From: Acidaminobacter sp. JC074
GTDB taxonomy: Bacteria > Bacillota > Clostridia > Peptostreptococcales > Acidaminobacteraceae
Length of the DNA: 64,000 bases
Reading direction: 5' to 3'
NCBI RefSeq assembly: GCF_022496765.1
Contig: NZ_VANV01000023.1
Coordinates: forward strand, 1 to 64,000
Shown here: piece by piece, positions 42,151-51,400 of the stretch
How positions within the stretch are numbered: position 1 is the stretch's first letter
Layout: the number at the start of each line of letters is the position of its first letter
Translations under genes and position numbers: made by a program
Notes under the pieces: generated by a model
The model's database searches: none
The model's input: only the letters and a program-made list of their open reading frames with translations
What the model was told of the DNA's origin: nothing

Positions 42151-44049
42151 ATGAAAAGGAAGATAAAGAAGTATTATATGGTTGTCTTTGACCTATTTGC
42201 CATAATGATTTCCTTGATGGTAGCACTTCTCTTAAAGTATGGCTTTGCCATTCCAGGATCACATATAGATTTTTTAGTTTCTACTTTTTTTGTTGTATTC
42301 GTTGGAAAAGTAATGGTATACAAGGTGTTTTCTTTGTATTCCAGCTTGTGGGAGTACGCTTCAATAGAAGAGTTGATGCAAGTAGTTGGTGCTGTATTAG
42401 CTTCTAATGTCTTAACCATTCTTTATATGTATACTCAAAAGAATCCTATACCATTTGGGGTGCTTGTCAACGTTATGATGATCGAAATCCTCATGGTTGG
42501 CGGCATAAGATTCTCTTACAGAGTGCTTAGACGTCTGAAGAATCACAGATCAATCTTCAGACAGAAAACGGAAAAGAATGTGCTGATTATTGGCGCTGGT
42601 GCAACTGGCGGTATGATATCTAAAGAAATTGTAAACCATCCTTCAGAGTATGGTAAGCTGATTGGTTTTGTAGATGATGATCCTTTAAAAGAAGGTAAAA
42701 CACTAAATGGTGTAAGAATACTTGGTAATCGGTATGATATCTATTCAATATGTAAAAAGTACAGTATAGATGAAATCATACTCGCTATTCCTAGTGTTGA
42801 TAAAACTTCTAAGGCAGAAATACTAGAAGAATGTACACGAACAGAATGTGAGTTAAAGACACTGCCTGGTATCACAGAATTAATTGATGGTAAGGTTTCG
42901 ATGAATCAGATCAGAGATGTTGAGATTGAAGACTTACTTGGCAGAGATACTGTGAACTTGGATATGGGAAAAATTCGAAGCTATATTCAAGGCCGAACTG
43001 TACTTGTAACTGGCGGAGGTGGCTCGATTGGCTCTGAACTATGTAGACAGATTGCCAAATATAATCCATCGCAATTAATCATATTAGATATCTATGAAAA
43101 CAATGCCTATGATATTCAAAATGAACTTTTAAGAAAGTATCCAAATATAAATCTTTTGGCTTTAATAGCATCAGTAAGAGATTCAGAAAATATAAATCGA
43201 ATTTTTGACACATATAAACCAGAAATTGTTTTCCATGCTGCTGCTCATAAACATGTGCCGCTTATGGAGACTGCTCCTAGAGAAGCCATCTTAAATAATT
43301 GTTTTGGAACTTTAAATGTAGCCAAAGCGGCTCATGAATTTAAGACAGATCAATTTGTTATGATCTCAACAGATAAGGCTGTTAATCCAACCAATGTTAT
43401 GGGGGCTAGTAAAAGAATTTGTGAGATGATTATTCAATCTATTGCTCAAATTTCATCCACTAAGTTCTCGGGTGTAAGATTTGGTAATGTGTTGGGTTCA
43501 AACGGTAGTGTGATTCCTCTTTTTAAGAGACAGATTAAAGAGGGGGGACCTGTAACGGTTACACATGAAAATATCATCAGATATTTTATGACCATTCCAG
43601 AGGCATCTCAGCTGGTATTACAATCTGGTGCCTATGCTAAGGGTGGAGAGATCTTTGTTCTAGATATGGGAGAGCCTGTAAAAATTTATAAACTGGCTGA
43701 AGACTTAATCAGACTTTCTGGCTTTGAACCTCATGATGAAATAGAGATAGAAGTGACAGGCTTAAGACCTGGTGAAAAACTTTATGAAGAGTTATTAATG
43801 AAAGAAGAAGGTATGAAGGAAACACCGCATTCAAAAATATTCATTGGAAAACCGATGTTTGCAGACTTCAAAGTTTTAATGAATATGCTTGATAATCTTA
43901 AAAGTGTTCTCGATACAAATGATAATGAAAAACTACGTGAACAAATTAAGATAATGGTGCCTTCATACCGACCTAACAAAGAATTAAATGAAGATTTTAT
44001 TGATAAAGGTTGTACAAATGAGTTTGAAACAGCTTATAAGATAAAGTGA
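42151..44049 (+). CDS. CapD/EpsC-type nucleotide-sugar dehydratase (membrane-bound)
   Basis: 632 residues. Four N-terminal membrane helices, a CoA-binding-like Rossmann segment (NVLIIGAGATGGMISKEI, about 144-161), then an SDR domain with GxxGxxG in LVTGGGGSIGSELCRQ (about 286-301) and the catalytic block MISTDKAVNPTNVMGASKR (about 405-423). These enzymes dehydrate UDP-GlcNAc-type sugars at C4/C6 for capsule or glycoprotein sugars such as bacillosamine or QuiNAc. It is followed by chain-length and kinase genes but no glycosyltransferases. The RBS is GGAGG. Confidence 0.9.
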   Translation: MKRKIKKYYMVVFDLFAIMISLMVALLLKYGFAIPGSHIDFLVSTFFVVFVGKVMVYKVFSLYSSLWEYASIEELMQVVGAVLASNVLTILYMYTQKNPIPFGVLVNVMMIEILMVGGIRFSYRVLRRLKNHRSIFRQKTEKNVLIIGAGATGGMISKEIVNHPSEYGKLIGFVDDDPLKEGKTLNGVRILGNRYDIYSICKKYSIDEIILAIPSVDKTSKAEILEECTRTECELKTLPGITELIDGKVSMNQIRDVEIEDLLGRDTVNLDMGKIRSYIQGRTVLVTGGGGSIGSELCRQIAKYNPSQLIILDIYENNAYDIQNELLRKYPNINLLALIASVRDSENINRIFDTYKPEIVFHAAAHKHVPLMETAPREAILNNCFGTLNVAKAAHEFKTDQFVMISTDKAVNPTNVMGASKRICEMIIQSIAQISSTKFSGVRFGNVLGSNGSVIPLFKRQIKEGGPVTVTHENIIRYFMTIPEASQLVLQSGAYAKGGEIFVLDMGEPVKIYKLAEDLIRLSGFEPHDEIEIEVTGLRPGEKLYEELLMKEEGMKETPHSKIFIGKPMFADFKVLMNMLDNLKSVLDTNDNEKLREQIKIMVPSYRPNKELNEDFIDKGCTNEFETAYKIK

Positions 44050-44208
44050 TTATCCAATAAGAAATACGAAAATACCGATAACAAGTGGTACTATGATAAC
44101 CGAACTTAGGATCCAGAGTTGTGTTTTCTCCTTACGAGTTAAGACATCGCTGGCCTCGTAGTATCTTTTGTTTTTTCTATGTAGTAGTTTTTTTATTGCT
44201 TTAAACAT
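44050..44208 (-). CDS. Small single-helix membrane protein
   Basis: 52 residues. Start at 44208 with an AAAGGAGA RBS; a longer frame has none. It has a basic N-terminal part (MFKAIKKLLHRKNKRYYEAS) and one C-terminal membrane helix. It is encoded on the opposite strand between capD and the Wzz gene, and its stop abuts the capD stop with no gap. Function unknown. Confidence 0.55.
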   Translation of the reverse strand: MFKAIKKLLHRKNKRYYEASDVLTRKEKTQLWILSSVIIVPLVIGIFVFLIG

Positions 44209-44309
44209 GCTATCTCCTTTTCTTACCATATTGATTTTATCAAAAATCTTTTCAAGAAACAAACAAAATACAAAAAAATTTAACAAAACGACATTTTTAG
44301 GAGGATTTC

Positions 44310-44981
44310 ATGGAAGAGATCGAATTACGTGACCTGTATTACATGATTGTTAAGAGAATTTGGTTAATTGTTCTCATTACTGTACTATCTGTGGTTGCGA
44401 GTGGGTTGGTTAGTATGTTTTTGCTGACGCCAGAATATGAGACATTTACAACATTAATGTTAGGTAAACCGGCAGATTATAACTCTGAGGAAAGCTATAC
44501 CTATCAAGATGTGTTAACAAACCAGAAGCTGATTGGGACATATGGCGAAATTGCAAAATCGCGTGTGGTTCTTAATGAAGTGAAGAGTGAGTTGAACTTG
44601 GACTTAAAAACTTCTGAGCTTAGTGAAATGATTTCTGTAACGCTTTTAAAGAATACAGAGATTATTAAGGTAACTGTTAGAGATGTGTCACCGGAAAGAG
44701 CAGCTGATATTGCCAACTCTGTAGCAAAAACATTTATGAAAAATGTTTCTGATATCATGCAGATTAACAATGTACAGGTAATTGATTCAGCTGAGGTACC
44801 AGTTAATCCTGTTAGTCCAAGAGTAAAGATGAATATTGCTATTGCTGGTGTACTTGGTGTTATGGTCAGTGTTTTCATTATCTTTATAATGGAGGCTTTT
44901 GATAACACAATCAAAATTCCTGAAGATGTAGACAGATATTTAGAATTACCTGTAATCGGTATGATTCCAGAGCATGATTAG
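44310..44981 (+). CDS. Wzz/CapA-type chain-length and kinase-activator protein
   Basis: 223 residues with RBS AGGAGG. Two membrane helices (about 17-37 and 172-193) flank an extracytoplasmic domain, as in YveK/CapA/CpsC. The Pro-rich segment VPVNPVSPRVKMN before the second helix is typical. In Firmicutes this protein binds and activates the separate tyrosine kinase encoded next. It regulates polymer length or export. Confidence 0.9.
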   Translation: MEEIELRDLYYMIVKRIWLIVLITVLSVVASGLVSMFLLTPEYETFTTLMLGKPADYNSEESYTYQDVLTNQKLIGTYGEIAKSRVVLNEVKSELNLDLKTSELSEMISVTLLKNTEIIKVTVRDVSPERAADIANSVAKTFMKNVSDIMQINNVQVIDSAEVPVNPVSPRVKMNIAIAGVLGVMVSVFIIFIMEAFDNTIKIPEDVDRYLELPVIGMIPEHD

Positions 44982-44989
44982 GAGGCAAA

Positions 44990-45724
44990 ATGGAAAACAG
45001 AAGAATAATTGTCAACGAAGATCCTAAGTCGCCTGTATCAGAGGCTTACAGAACTTTACGAACCAATATCCAGTTTTCTGGTATTGATAAAAAAATAAAA
45101 AGTTTAGTTGTTACTAGCTCTGGAGCTGGTGAAGGTAAAAGTACGACATCTACCAATATGGCTGTTGCATTTGCTCAAAATGGCAAGTCTGTCCTATTAG
45201 TTGATGCAGATTTAAGAAAAGCTAGACTTCATAAGCATTTTAAAGTAAGCAATGAAAAAGGTTTGTCTAAAGCAATTTTTGAAGGTAAGTCGATCATGAC
45301 ATACGCTCAAGCATCAGGGATAGAAAACCTTTCACTGTTGACGGCTGGCATCACACCACCTAATCCTTCAGAAATGCTTGGATCTCAGAAAATGAAAGAT
45401 ATGATTGAAGACGCAAAAGCCAACTTCGATATGGTTATCATCGATTCACCACCTGTTGGTTTTGTAACAGATGGAGCCTTATTATCTTCATTTGCAGATG
45501 GTACTGTTATTGTAGCTGCAGCAGGTCAAGCTGATGTCAAAGCGACTCAACATGCAAAGCAACTCCTTGAAAATGTTAACGCCAACATTTTAGGCGTAGT
45601 TTTAAATAAGATACCTATAACTGGCAGTGGCTATTATAAATACCACTACTACTCTTATTCAAATGATTCATACTTTGATGAAAAGCCAAAGAAAAAAGGC
45701 TTGTTTGGAAAGAGGAAATCATGA
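44990..45724 (+). CDS. BY-kinase (CapB/YwqD-type tyrosine kinase)
   Basis: 244 residues with RBS GGAGG. Walker A SSGAGEGKSTT (Lys 50), A' motif LLVDADLRK, B motif VIIDSPPVG, and a Tyr-rich C-terminal cluster (GYYKYHYYSYSNDSYF) for autophosphorylation. It needs the membrane activator at 44310. Such kinases modify capsule enzymes and other proteins; here CapD, upstream, is a likely target. It overlaps the phosphatase gene by four bases. Confidence 0.95.
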   Translation: MENRRIIVNEDPKSPVSEAYRTLRTNIQFSGIDKKIKSLVVTSSGAGEGKSTTSTNMAVAFAQNGKSVLLVDADLRKARLHKHFKVSNEKGLSKAIFEGKSIMTYAQASGIENLSLLTAGITPPNPSEMLGSQKMKDMIEDAKANFDMVIIDSPPVGFVTDGALLSSFADGTVIVAAAGQADVKATQHAKQLLENVNANILGVVLNKIPITGSGYYKYHYYSYSNDSYFDEKPKKKGLFGKRKS

Positions 45725-46500
45725 TAGATTTGCATTCTCATATAATTTTTGACGTAGATGATGGTTCAGGCTCTTTAGATGAGTCTATGGCCATCATTAA
45801 ACGTGCTTATAGACATGGTATAACAAAGATGTTTACAACTTCTCATTATATAGATGGTTCTATGACTGCAGAAAAAGAGGAAGTGTTAGTTAAATTAGAT
45901 GTTCTAAAAGAAAAGCTTGAGGAAGAAAAGATACCAGTGGATTTATTTCCAGGACATGAGATCTTTCTAGACAATCAAGTGGTTGATTACATAGAATCTG
46001 AAAAAGCCTTATCTTTAAATGGCAGTAAGTATATTTTAGTTGAGCTGCCTATGCTGAATGAGTTAAATAATCTAGAAGACATTTTATTCGAAATACATAT
46101 AAAAGGTTATGTGCCGATCATTGCTCATCCTGAACGTTATGTTTATGTTCAAAGAGATACAGATTGTGTTAAAAAGTGGATTGAATCAGGCGCTTTGTTA
46201 CAATTGAATTTACCATCGCTTTATGGCAAGTATGGTCCTCTTGTTGAAAAAACAGCAAAGTCTTTGTTAAAAAGACAGATGATACATTTTGTAGGTTCTG
46301 ATGTGCATAATATAAAATCTAGGGCGCTTTCCATAGAAAAACCTTTAGGCATAATTGATGAGATTCTTGGTAAAGAAAAGCTTTATCAAATAACGGATGA
46401 GAATCCTTTAAAGGTAATAAATAATGAAATAATTGAACCATTTGATATTTTAGATGAAAAAGTATCATTTATGACAAAAATAAGAAAGTTTATAGGTTAG
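45721..46500 (+). CDS. PHP-family tyrosine phosphatase (CpsB/YwqE-type)
   Basis: 259 residues. Metal-binding PHP motifs are present: DLHSHIIFDVDDGS (N-terminal), TTSHYIDG, PGHEIFLD, IIAHPERY and VGSDVHNIKS. It removes phosphate from the BY-kinase, as in CpsB and YwqE. The ATG overlaps the kinase stop, so kinase and phosphatase are coupled. No glycosyltransferase follows; instead surface-protein genes begin. Confidence 0.95.
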   Translation: MIDLHSHIIFDVDDGSGSLDESMAIIKRAYRHGITKMFTTSHYIDGSMTAEKEEVLVKLDVLKEKLEEEKIPVDLFPGHEIFLDNQVVDYIESEKALSLNGSKYILVELPMLNELNNLEDILFEIHIKGYVPIIAHPERYVYVQRDTDCVKKWIESGALLQLNLPSLYGKYGPLVEKTAKSLLKRQMIHFVGSDVHNIKSRALSIEKPLGIIDEILGKEKLYQITDENPLKVINNEIIEPFDILDEKVSFMTKIRKFIG

Positions 46501-46506
46501 GTGACC

Positions 46507-47241
46507 ATGTTAAAGAAAATATTAATAGGTATTTTAGTGATTGCCTTAATTGGAGCTGGAGCAGCTTATTATACCTATAAAAAAGTAGAGAAGCAGTTTG
46601 AAACTTATATGCTTCAAGAAGTAGAAAGACAACTTGCAGCAGCTGAAAAAGCTGTAGAAGACAAACTACCGGATATTCAGTTACCAGAGGAGTCACAAGG
46701 CAGTGGCTCTGAAGAAAGTGAAACCACAGAAGTTGAGGCTCCTGTTGACGAAAGTCAAACAGATGTAACAATAGAGACAACAATAGAAGTAGTAGAAGAA
46801 ACTCCAACAGAGACTGCAGAAGATACCCCGGCAGAGACAGTAGTGGAAACTCCTACAGAAACTGTAGAGGAGATACCTACAGAAACTGTAGAGGAAACCC
46901 CTGCAGAAACTGTAGAGGAAACACCTGCAGAAGCTGAAAAGGAGACACCTACAGAGACTATAGAGGAAACTCCAGTAGAAACTGTTGAGGAAACACCTGA
47001 AGAACCTGCATATACAATCGAGGATTTTGAAAGGGATAAAAAAGTGGCTATGGATTTGGCTATGTCTAGATTATCAGCATCTCAAATTTCTAGACTAATT
47101 GATCTTGCAGAAGGTGGCTTTTCACCTGATGAAAAAGCTGAAGCTAAAGAAATGTTTTATAGTAATTTTACTAATGAAGAACAGGAATGGATATTAGATA
47201 TCTATGTGAAATATTATCACTTAGTCAATGAAGGAGCATAA
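46507..47241 (+). CDS. Membrane-anchored protein with Thr/Glu/Pro repeat stalk
   Basis: 244 residues. ATG at 46507 is chosen; a GTG at 46501 directly follows the previous stop. One N-terminal membrane helix (about 4-22), a charged helix, then a stalk of 8-residue ETVEETPA-type repeats (about 95-165) and a C-terminal helical domain (DKKVAMDLAMSRLSASQISR). It is in operon with the phosphatase and overlaps nothing downstream by more than the spacing of two bases. It could link the kinase module to the surface proteins. Function unknown. Confidence 0.7.
   Translation: MLKKILIGILVIALIGAGAAYYTYKKVEKQFETYMLQEVERQLAAAEKAVEDKLPDIQLPEESQGSGSEESETTEVEAPVDESQTDVTIETTIEVVEETPTETAEDTPAETVVETPTETVEEIPTETVEETPAETVEETPAEAEKETPTETIEETPVETVEETPEEPAYTIEDFERDKKVAMDLAMSRLSASQISRLIDLAEGGFSPDEKAEAKEMFYSNFTNEEQEWILDIYVKYYHLVNEGA
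46794..47000 (+). repeat. 24-bp repeats coding ETVEETPA
   Basis: About eight diverged copies of a 24-bp in-frame unit (core GAAACTGTAGAGGAAACACC). Same period as the minisatellite at 14447 but different sequence. Confidence 0.75.
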
Positions 47242-47242
47242 A

Positions 47243-48319
47243 ATGAAAAAAGTATTATTGATACTGTTGATGTTGATATTATTTACATCATCAGTATTCG
47301 CAGAATCGCTAGACAGCAACTATTTGGATTTAATTTTTAAGTCATTTGAATCTATGTCAGATGCTGAAGTTAAAAGCAATAAAATGATATTGGAAACTTT
47401 TATTACCAATGATACGGGACTTGAAGTATTGTACAAGAAAGCACTAGAAAAAGAATCTGCAATGGAAGCTTATAATATTTCAAAATCTGATGTAAGAAGA
47501 AATATTGATGCTTTGAAAACTTGGTCTGTAGAGGATCGTCTAGCTTTAGTAGAAGCTGGAGCAACAGGTGATAAGTCAACAGTAAAAAAGTTAAACAAAA
47601 AATATGAGGGAACATCGACTAGTAATACGGGTGGCGGAACTGTCGTTCCTAGTGTAGTCACAGATGATAATATCAATACCGTAACAAAAGTAAATATAAA
47701 ATCTGGTCTTATAAAGGAGGAAATTCAAGTAATTGAAAAATTAAAGGGAAAAAGCTTTAGAGATACAGAAAACCACTGGTCAAACCAATATGTTACTTAC
47801 TTAGTAGAAAGAGATATTATCTCAGGTAAAGATGAGTTTAATTATGATCCTGAAGCTTCAATTAACAAAGCTGAAATTGTTACTCTAGTAACAAAATTGA
47901 TTGTTGATGATATGTCAGTTATACCAGTTTATACAGGAGAAGTTGCTGATATTACTGAAGGAAAATGGTACGACGGTCACATGCAAAGAGGACTGATTTT
48001 GGGACTTGTTGAGCCTAATGAAAATGACTTGATGGAGCCATTACATTTTTCTACTCGAGAAGAAGTAATCGACATTCTAGTTAAGGCTATTGAAGTAATG
48101 GAAATTGAAATCTCTGATGATTTAAAAGTGTATTCAGGTGATTTTAAGGACTTTAATCAGGTTGCTGAAGATAAAGTTGAGGCAATGACGATTGCCATCA
48201 ACCTTGGATTTATCTCTGGAAAAGGAGATGGTGTTTTAGATCCTACTAGTGAAATTAAAAGAAGCGAGATTGCAGTTGTAATAAATAAGTTATATTTATT
48301 TATTCTAAATAACCTATAA
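47243..48319 (+). CDS. Secreted SLH-domain protein
   Basis: 358 residues. ATG at 47243 follows AAGGAG; the in-frame ATG at 47228 is inside the previous gene. Signal peptide to FA-ES (about 20), a helical domain (about 22-125), a Gly/Thr linker and three SLH domains (about 168-358; KSFRDTENHWSNQYVTYLVE, then DYFNYDPEASINKAEIV-like cores). It starts one base after the stalk protein's stop and is anchored on the wall through its SLH domains. Confidence 0.85.
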   Translation: MKKVLLILLMLILFTSSVFAESLDSNYLDLIFKSFESMSDAEVKSNKMILETFITNDTGLEVLYKKALEKESAMEAYNISKSDVRRNIDALKTWSVEDRLALVEAGATGDKSTVKKLNKKYEGTSTSNTGGGTVVPSVVTDDNINTVTKVNIKSGLIKEEIQVIEKLKGKSFRDTENHWSNQYVTYLVERDIISGKDEFNYDPEASINKAEIVTLVTKLIVDDMSVIPVYTGEVADITEGKWYDGHMQRGLILGLVEPNENDLMEPLHFSTREEVIDILVKAIEVMEIEISDDLKVYSGDFKDFNQVAEDKVEAMTIAINLGFISGKGDGVLDPTSEIKRSEIAVVINKLYLFILNNL

Positions 48320-48354
48320 AATGTTTTGAAGATATCAAAAAAACTAAAAAACCA

Positions 48355-48422
48355 TGGTTAGTTATGCTTTATTTTGGCTAAATATGGTATTTTGGTTTTC
48401 TTGCTATTTTGTTTTATATATC
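48355..48422 (+). promoter_or_regulatory. Direct-repeat activator site and -10 before the large secreted protein
   Basis: TGGTTAGTTATG (48355-48366) and TGGCTAAATATG (48375-48386), 11 and 12 of 12 matches with starts 20 bp apart. TATATC (48417-48422) lies 30 bp further. The leader to 48463 is about 35 nt. Confidence 0.55.
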
Positions 48423-48462
48423 ATTAATATGTGTATTTAGAAGAAGTTTAAGGGGAGGAGAA

Positions 48463-51400
48463 ATGAAGCGAGTTGGAATAATATTTTTGATATTTGCATT
48501 GCTCATATCAGGAATGAGTTTTGGAGAAGTTTCAAATACCGAATCTACACCACAAATGACAGTTAACCTAATAGACCATGAAGGTCATCCGGTTTCTACA
48601 TTTATGGTTTGTTGGTTGTTTACTGATGGAGAAAACGGTATTGAAAGAACAGAGTTTGCTAAAAATGCAGATAATGGTGAATTTATAATAGATACAAGTC
48701 AGTTCAAAAAAGGATTAACAAAGACTTATCTGGTATTTTACTCACCTATACAAAAGTATATGTCAAACTCTTTGCTAGTTGACATACATAATCAAGATCT
48801 TACGGAGAATTTTGATTTAGGTACTGTAGAAATTCAAGAGAATGTTTTAGAAGGCAGTGTTCGTGTTCCAGAAGGCACTAGTAATCATGCTGAGTTGGAA
48901 GTGTTATTTGGTGATGTTTTATACAGTATGTCTACAACTGGGACAGGTAACTTTAGAGTAGCCCCTATTGTAGAAAATTGGGATCAACCTGTGACTTTAA
49001 GAGCAACATATGACAATGTTGTGACGACGGATACAAACGTTGCATACAATGCCAAAGATTATGTGATGGTTTTAGACAATGTAAAGTATTCATCATTGAC
49101 TCTAAATGTAGAAGATGTTGATGGAAGTTCTTACAATGGTGAAGTTGTTTATAATATTTCTAGTAAATTTACAAGCGAATTTGGTCAAGCAACAGTAGTT
49201 GATGGCAATGTAGACATATATTTAGATAATGTACGAAAAGAAGAAGGATTCAATTATATAGTTCTCGCTCCATTAGATGTAACTAAGGCCAATACAAAGT
49301 TCTTAGATATTACGAATGTAAACTTTGATGAAGCGACTGTAATTGATGAAGCATTAAGACTACAAGCGCCAGCTTATAGTGGAAACATTAAATATGATAA
49401 GACTACTTCGTTCGAAAATGGGCATATTGGTGCAAGGTTCGAAGATGGTTCGGTTGTAAAGTTGCCTTATGATGCAGAAGGAACATTTTCTTTAGCATCT
49501 CCTAATGATGAGATAAAACCAACATTCGATTTGGGCTTTGCTATTGAACAACCTCATAACTACGAATTATATGAACATATTACATTTGATGAGGAAAATC
49601 ATCAATACTACCTTTATGATGATAGAAAAACACATATGAAACTTAATCTTAAGTATGCGGATGGTAAATATGTTGATAATCTTGTTAAATATTTTCTTTA
49701 TAGCGATAGTGAAGTAAAAACGGACGTGATTGTTCCTATGAATGGTTTAGTAACAATAGATTTTTCTAAATTGCAATCAGTTAAGGAGCCAAAATACATT
49801 GTCTTTTCGGACTTATATGGTGATTTTGCCAATACATTAAAAGTTGATTTATCTAATCAAGATTTTTCAGAAGCTTACTTCCCTGGTGAATTCACAATAC
49901 AAGAAGCTACATTGACAGGTCATGTTGAAGAGAATGGTGCTCAAGTACAAGATGCAAGTGTAGAGTTTAGGTTCGGAGATGATGTTTTTATAAACACTCT
50001 AGATTCTGAGCATAACTTTAAAGTAGCACCTTTGGTTGATGCATGGACTGGTAACGTTGATATTAAGGCTACAGCAAATGATAAGTTTGGTACTGCTAGG
50101 GTTGCACATGATTCTAAAGATGTAACTGTTATTTTAGATCAGGATGTTCCAAAACCAGACATGTTAACAGCTACAGTACATAACCCAAGTGGTCAAGTCT
50201 ATAATGGAGTGGTGTGTTTTGCTGTTGAAACTGAAACTGGTATAAAAACTCAAATGATTTTGTCAGATAATGGTCAAATAAATGTTGAGGTAGACAGTAT
50301 TGAAAAAGGTAATGATTATACTTATGTAACTATTTTTCCAGAGAATACTTCTATTGCAAACTCTATACCTAAAAATGCGACAAACTGGGATTTAAGTCAA
50401 TCTTTAACCATTTCTGAAGCGTTTACACTTCAAGGTGCCAATGCAAGAGGGGTTTTAAAAGATGAACATAACAATGGTGCCTTAGGTCACATTGTTATTG
50501 AGTACCAGGATGGCAGAATCTTTAGAGTTCCTACTAATGTGAATGGTGAGTTTGCAGTATCACATTTAAACAACGGTATTATTAAGATGTACGGTGTAGA
50601 TACAGTTAACAATAAGAAATCTGCGGTTCAGGAAGTAACGGTGGATACAGATAATCTAGTATTTGAAGCTAATCAACTTCTTGTTGAACCAGCAAGTGAA
50701 ATAAAACGAGTTGAACTCGATGTTATTAAAGATGGTGAAGGTATCGAGGGCATTTACACATTAAGTGATCAAGATACATTGGCTTTTGCATTGCCTGAAA
50801 AAATTGAAGGGACGATAAAGGTAACTGCATTTGATCAAAATGATGATCCTATTGAAGTTGAGAACATTACTTTAGATATGTCTACAGATTTTGGCAAAGT
50901 TCCAACATTATCATCAGATACATTAACAACATATGAGGTTGCAGGCGGTTATGGTGATCAATACTTTGGAAAGTTGATATTAGATGGAAACGAGTTTGAT
51001 ATTGAAATGCTTATTTATCAAGGAAAACTTGGTCTAGCGACGATTGAGAACAGTTCAGGTAAAGCTTTATCAGGTAGATTAGCTTATGACATAAATTATC
51101 AAGTATCTAATGGTGGTCAAAAGGGGTCGACAACAAATGGTAAGGCTTACAATGGTATTTTACCAATTCCGATTCAAAATGATTTTGTAAATATTGATTA
51201 TGGTTATGTACTTGTTTCACCAGAAGAAATGCTTGATGGTAGTCATTATGCAAACAGTATAGTAGCAGATATCACTAATAGTATGCGTGATAATGGCAGT
51301 GAGTTCTTTGATCTTGGAACCATTAAATTACAAGATCCGGTTTTAAAAATCGAAGTTACTGATAAGAATGGTGATCCTTGGAGAAATGCAACTGCCAATA

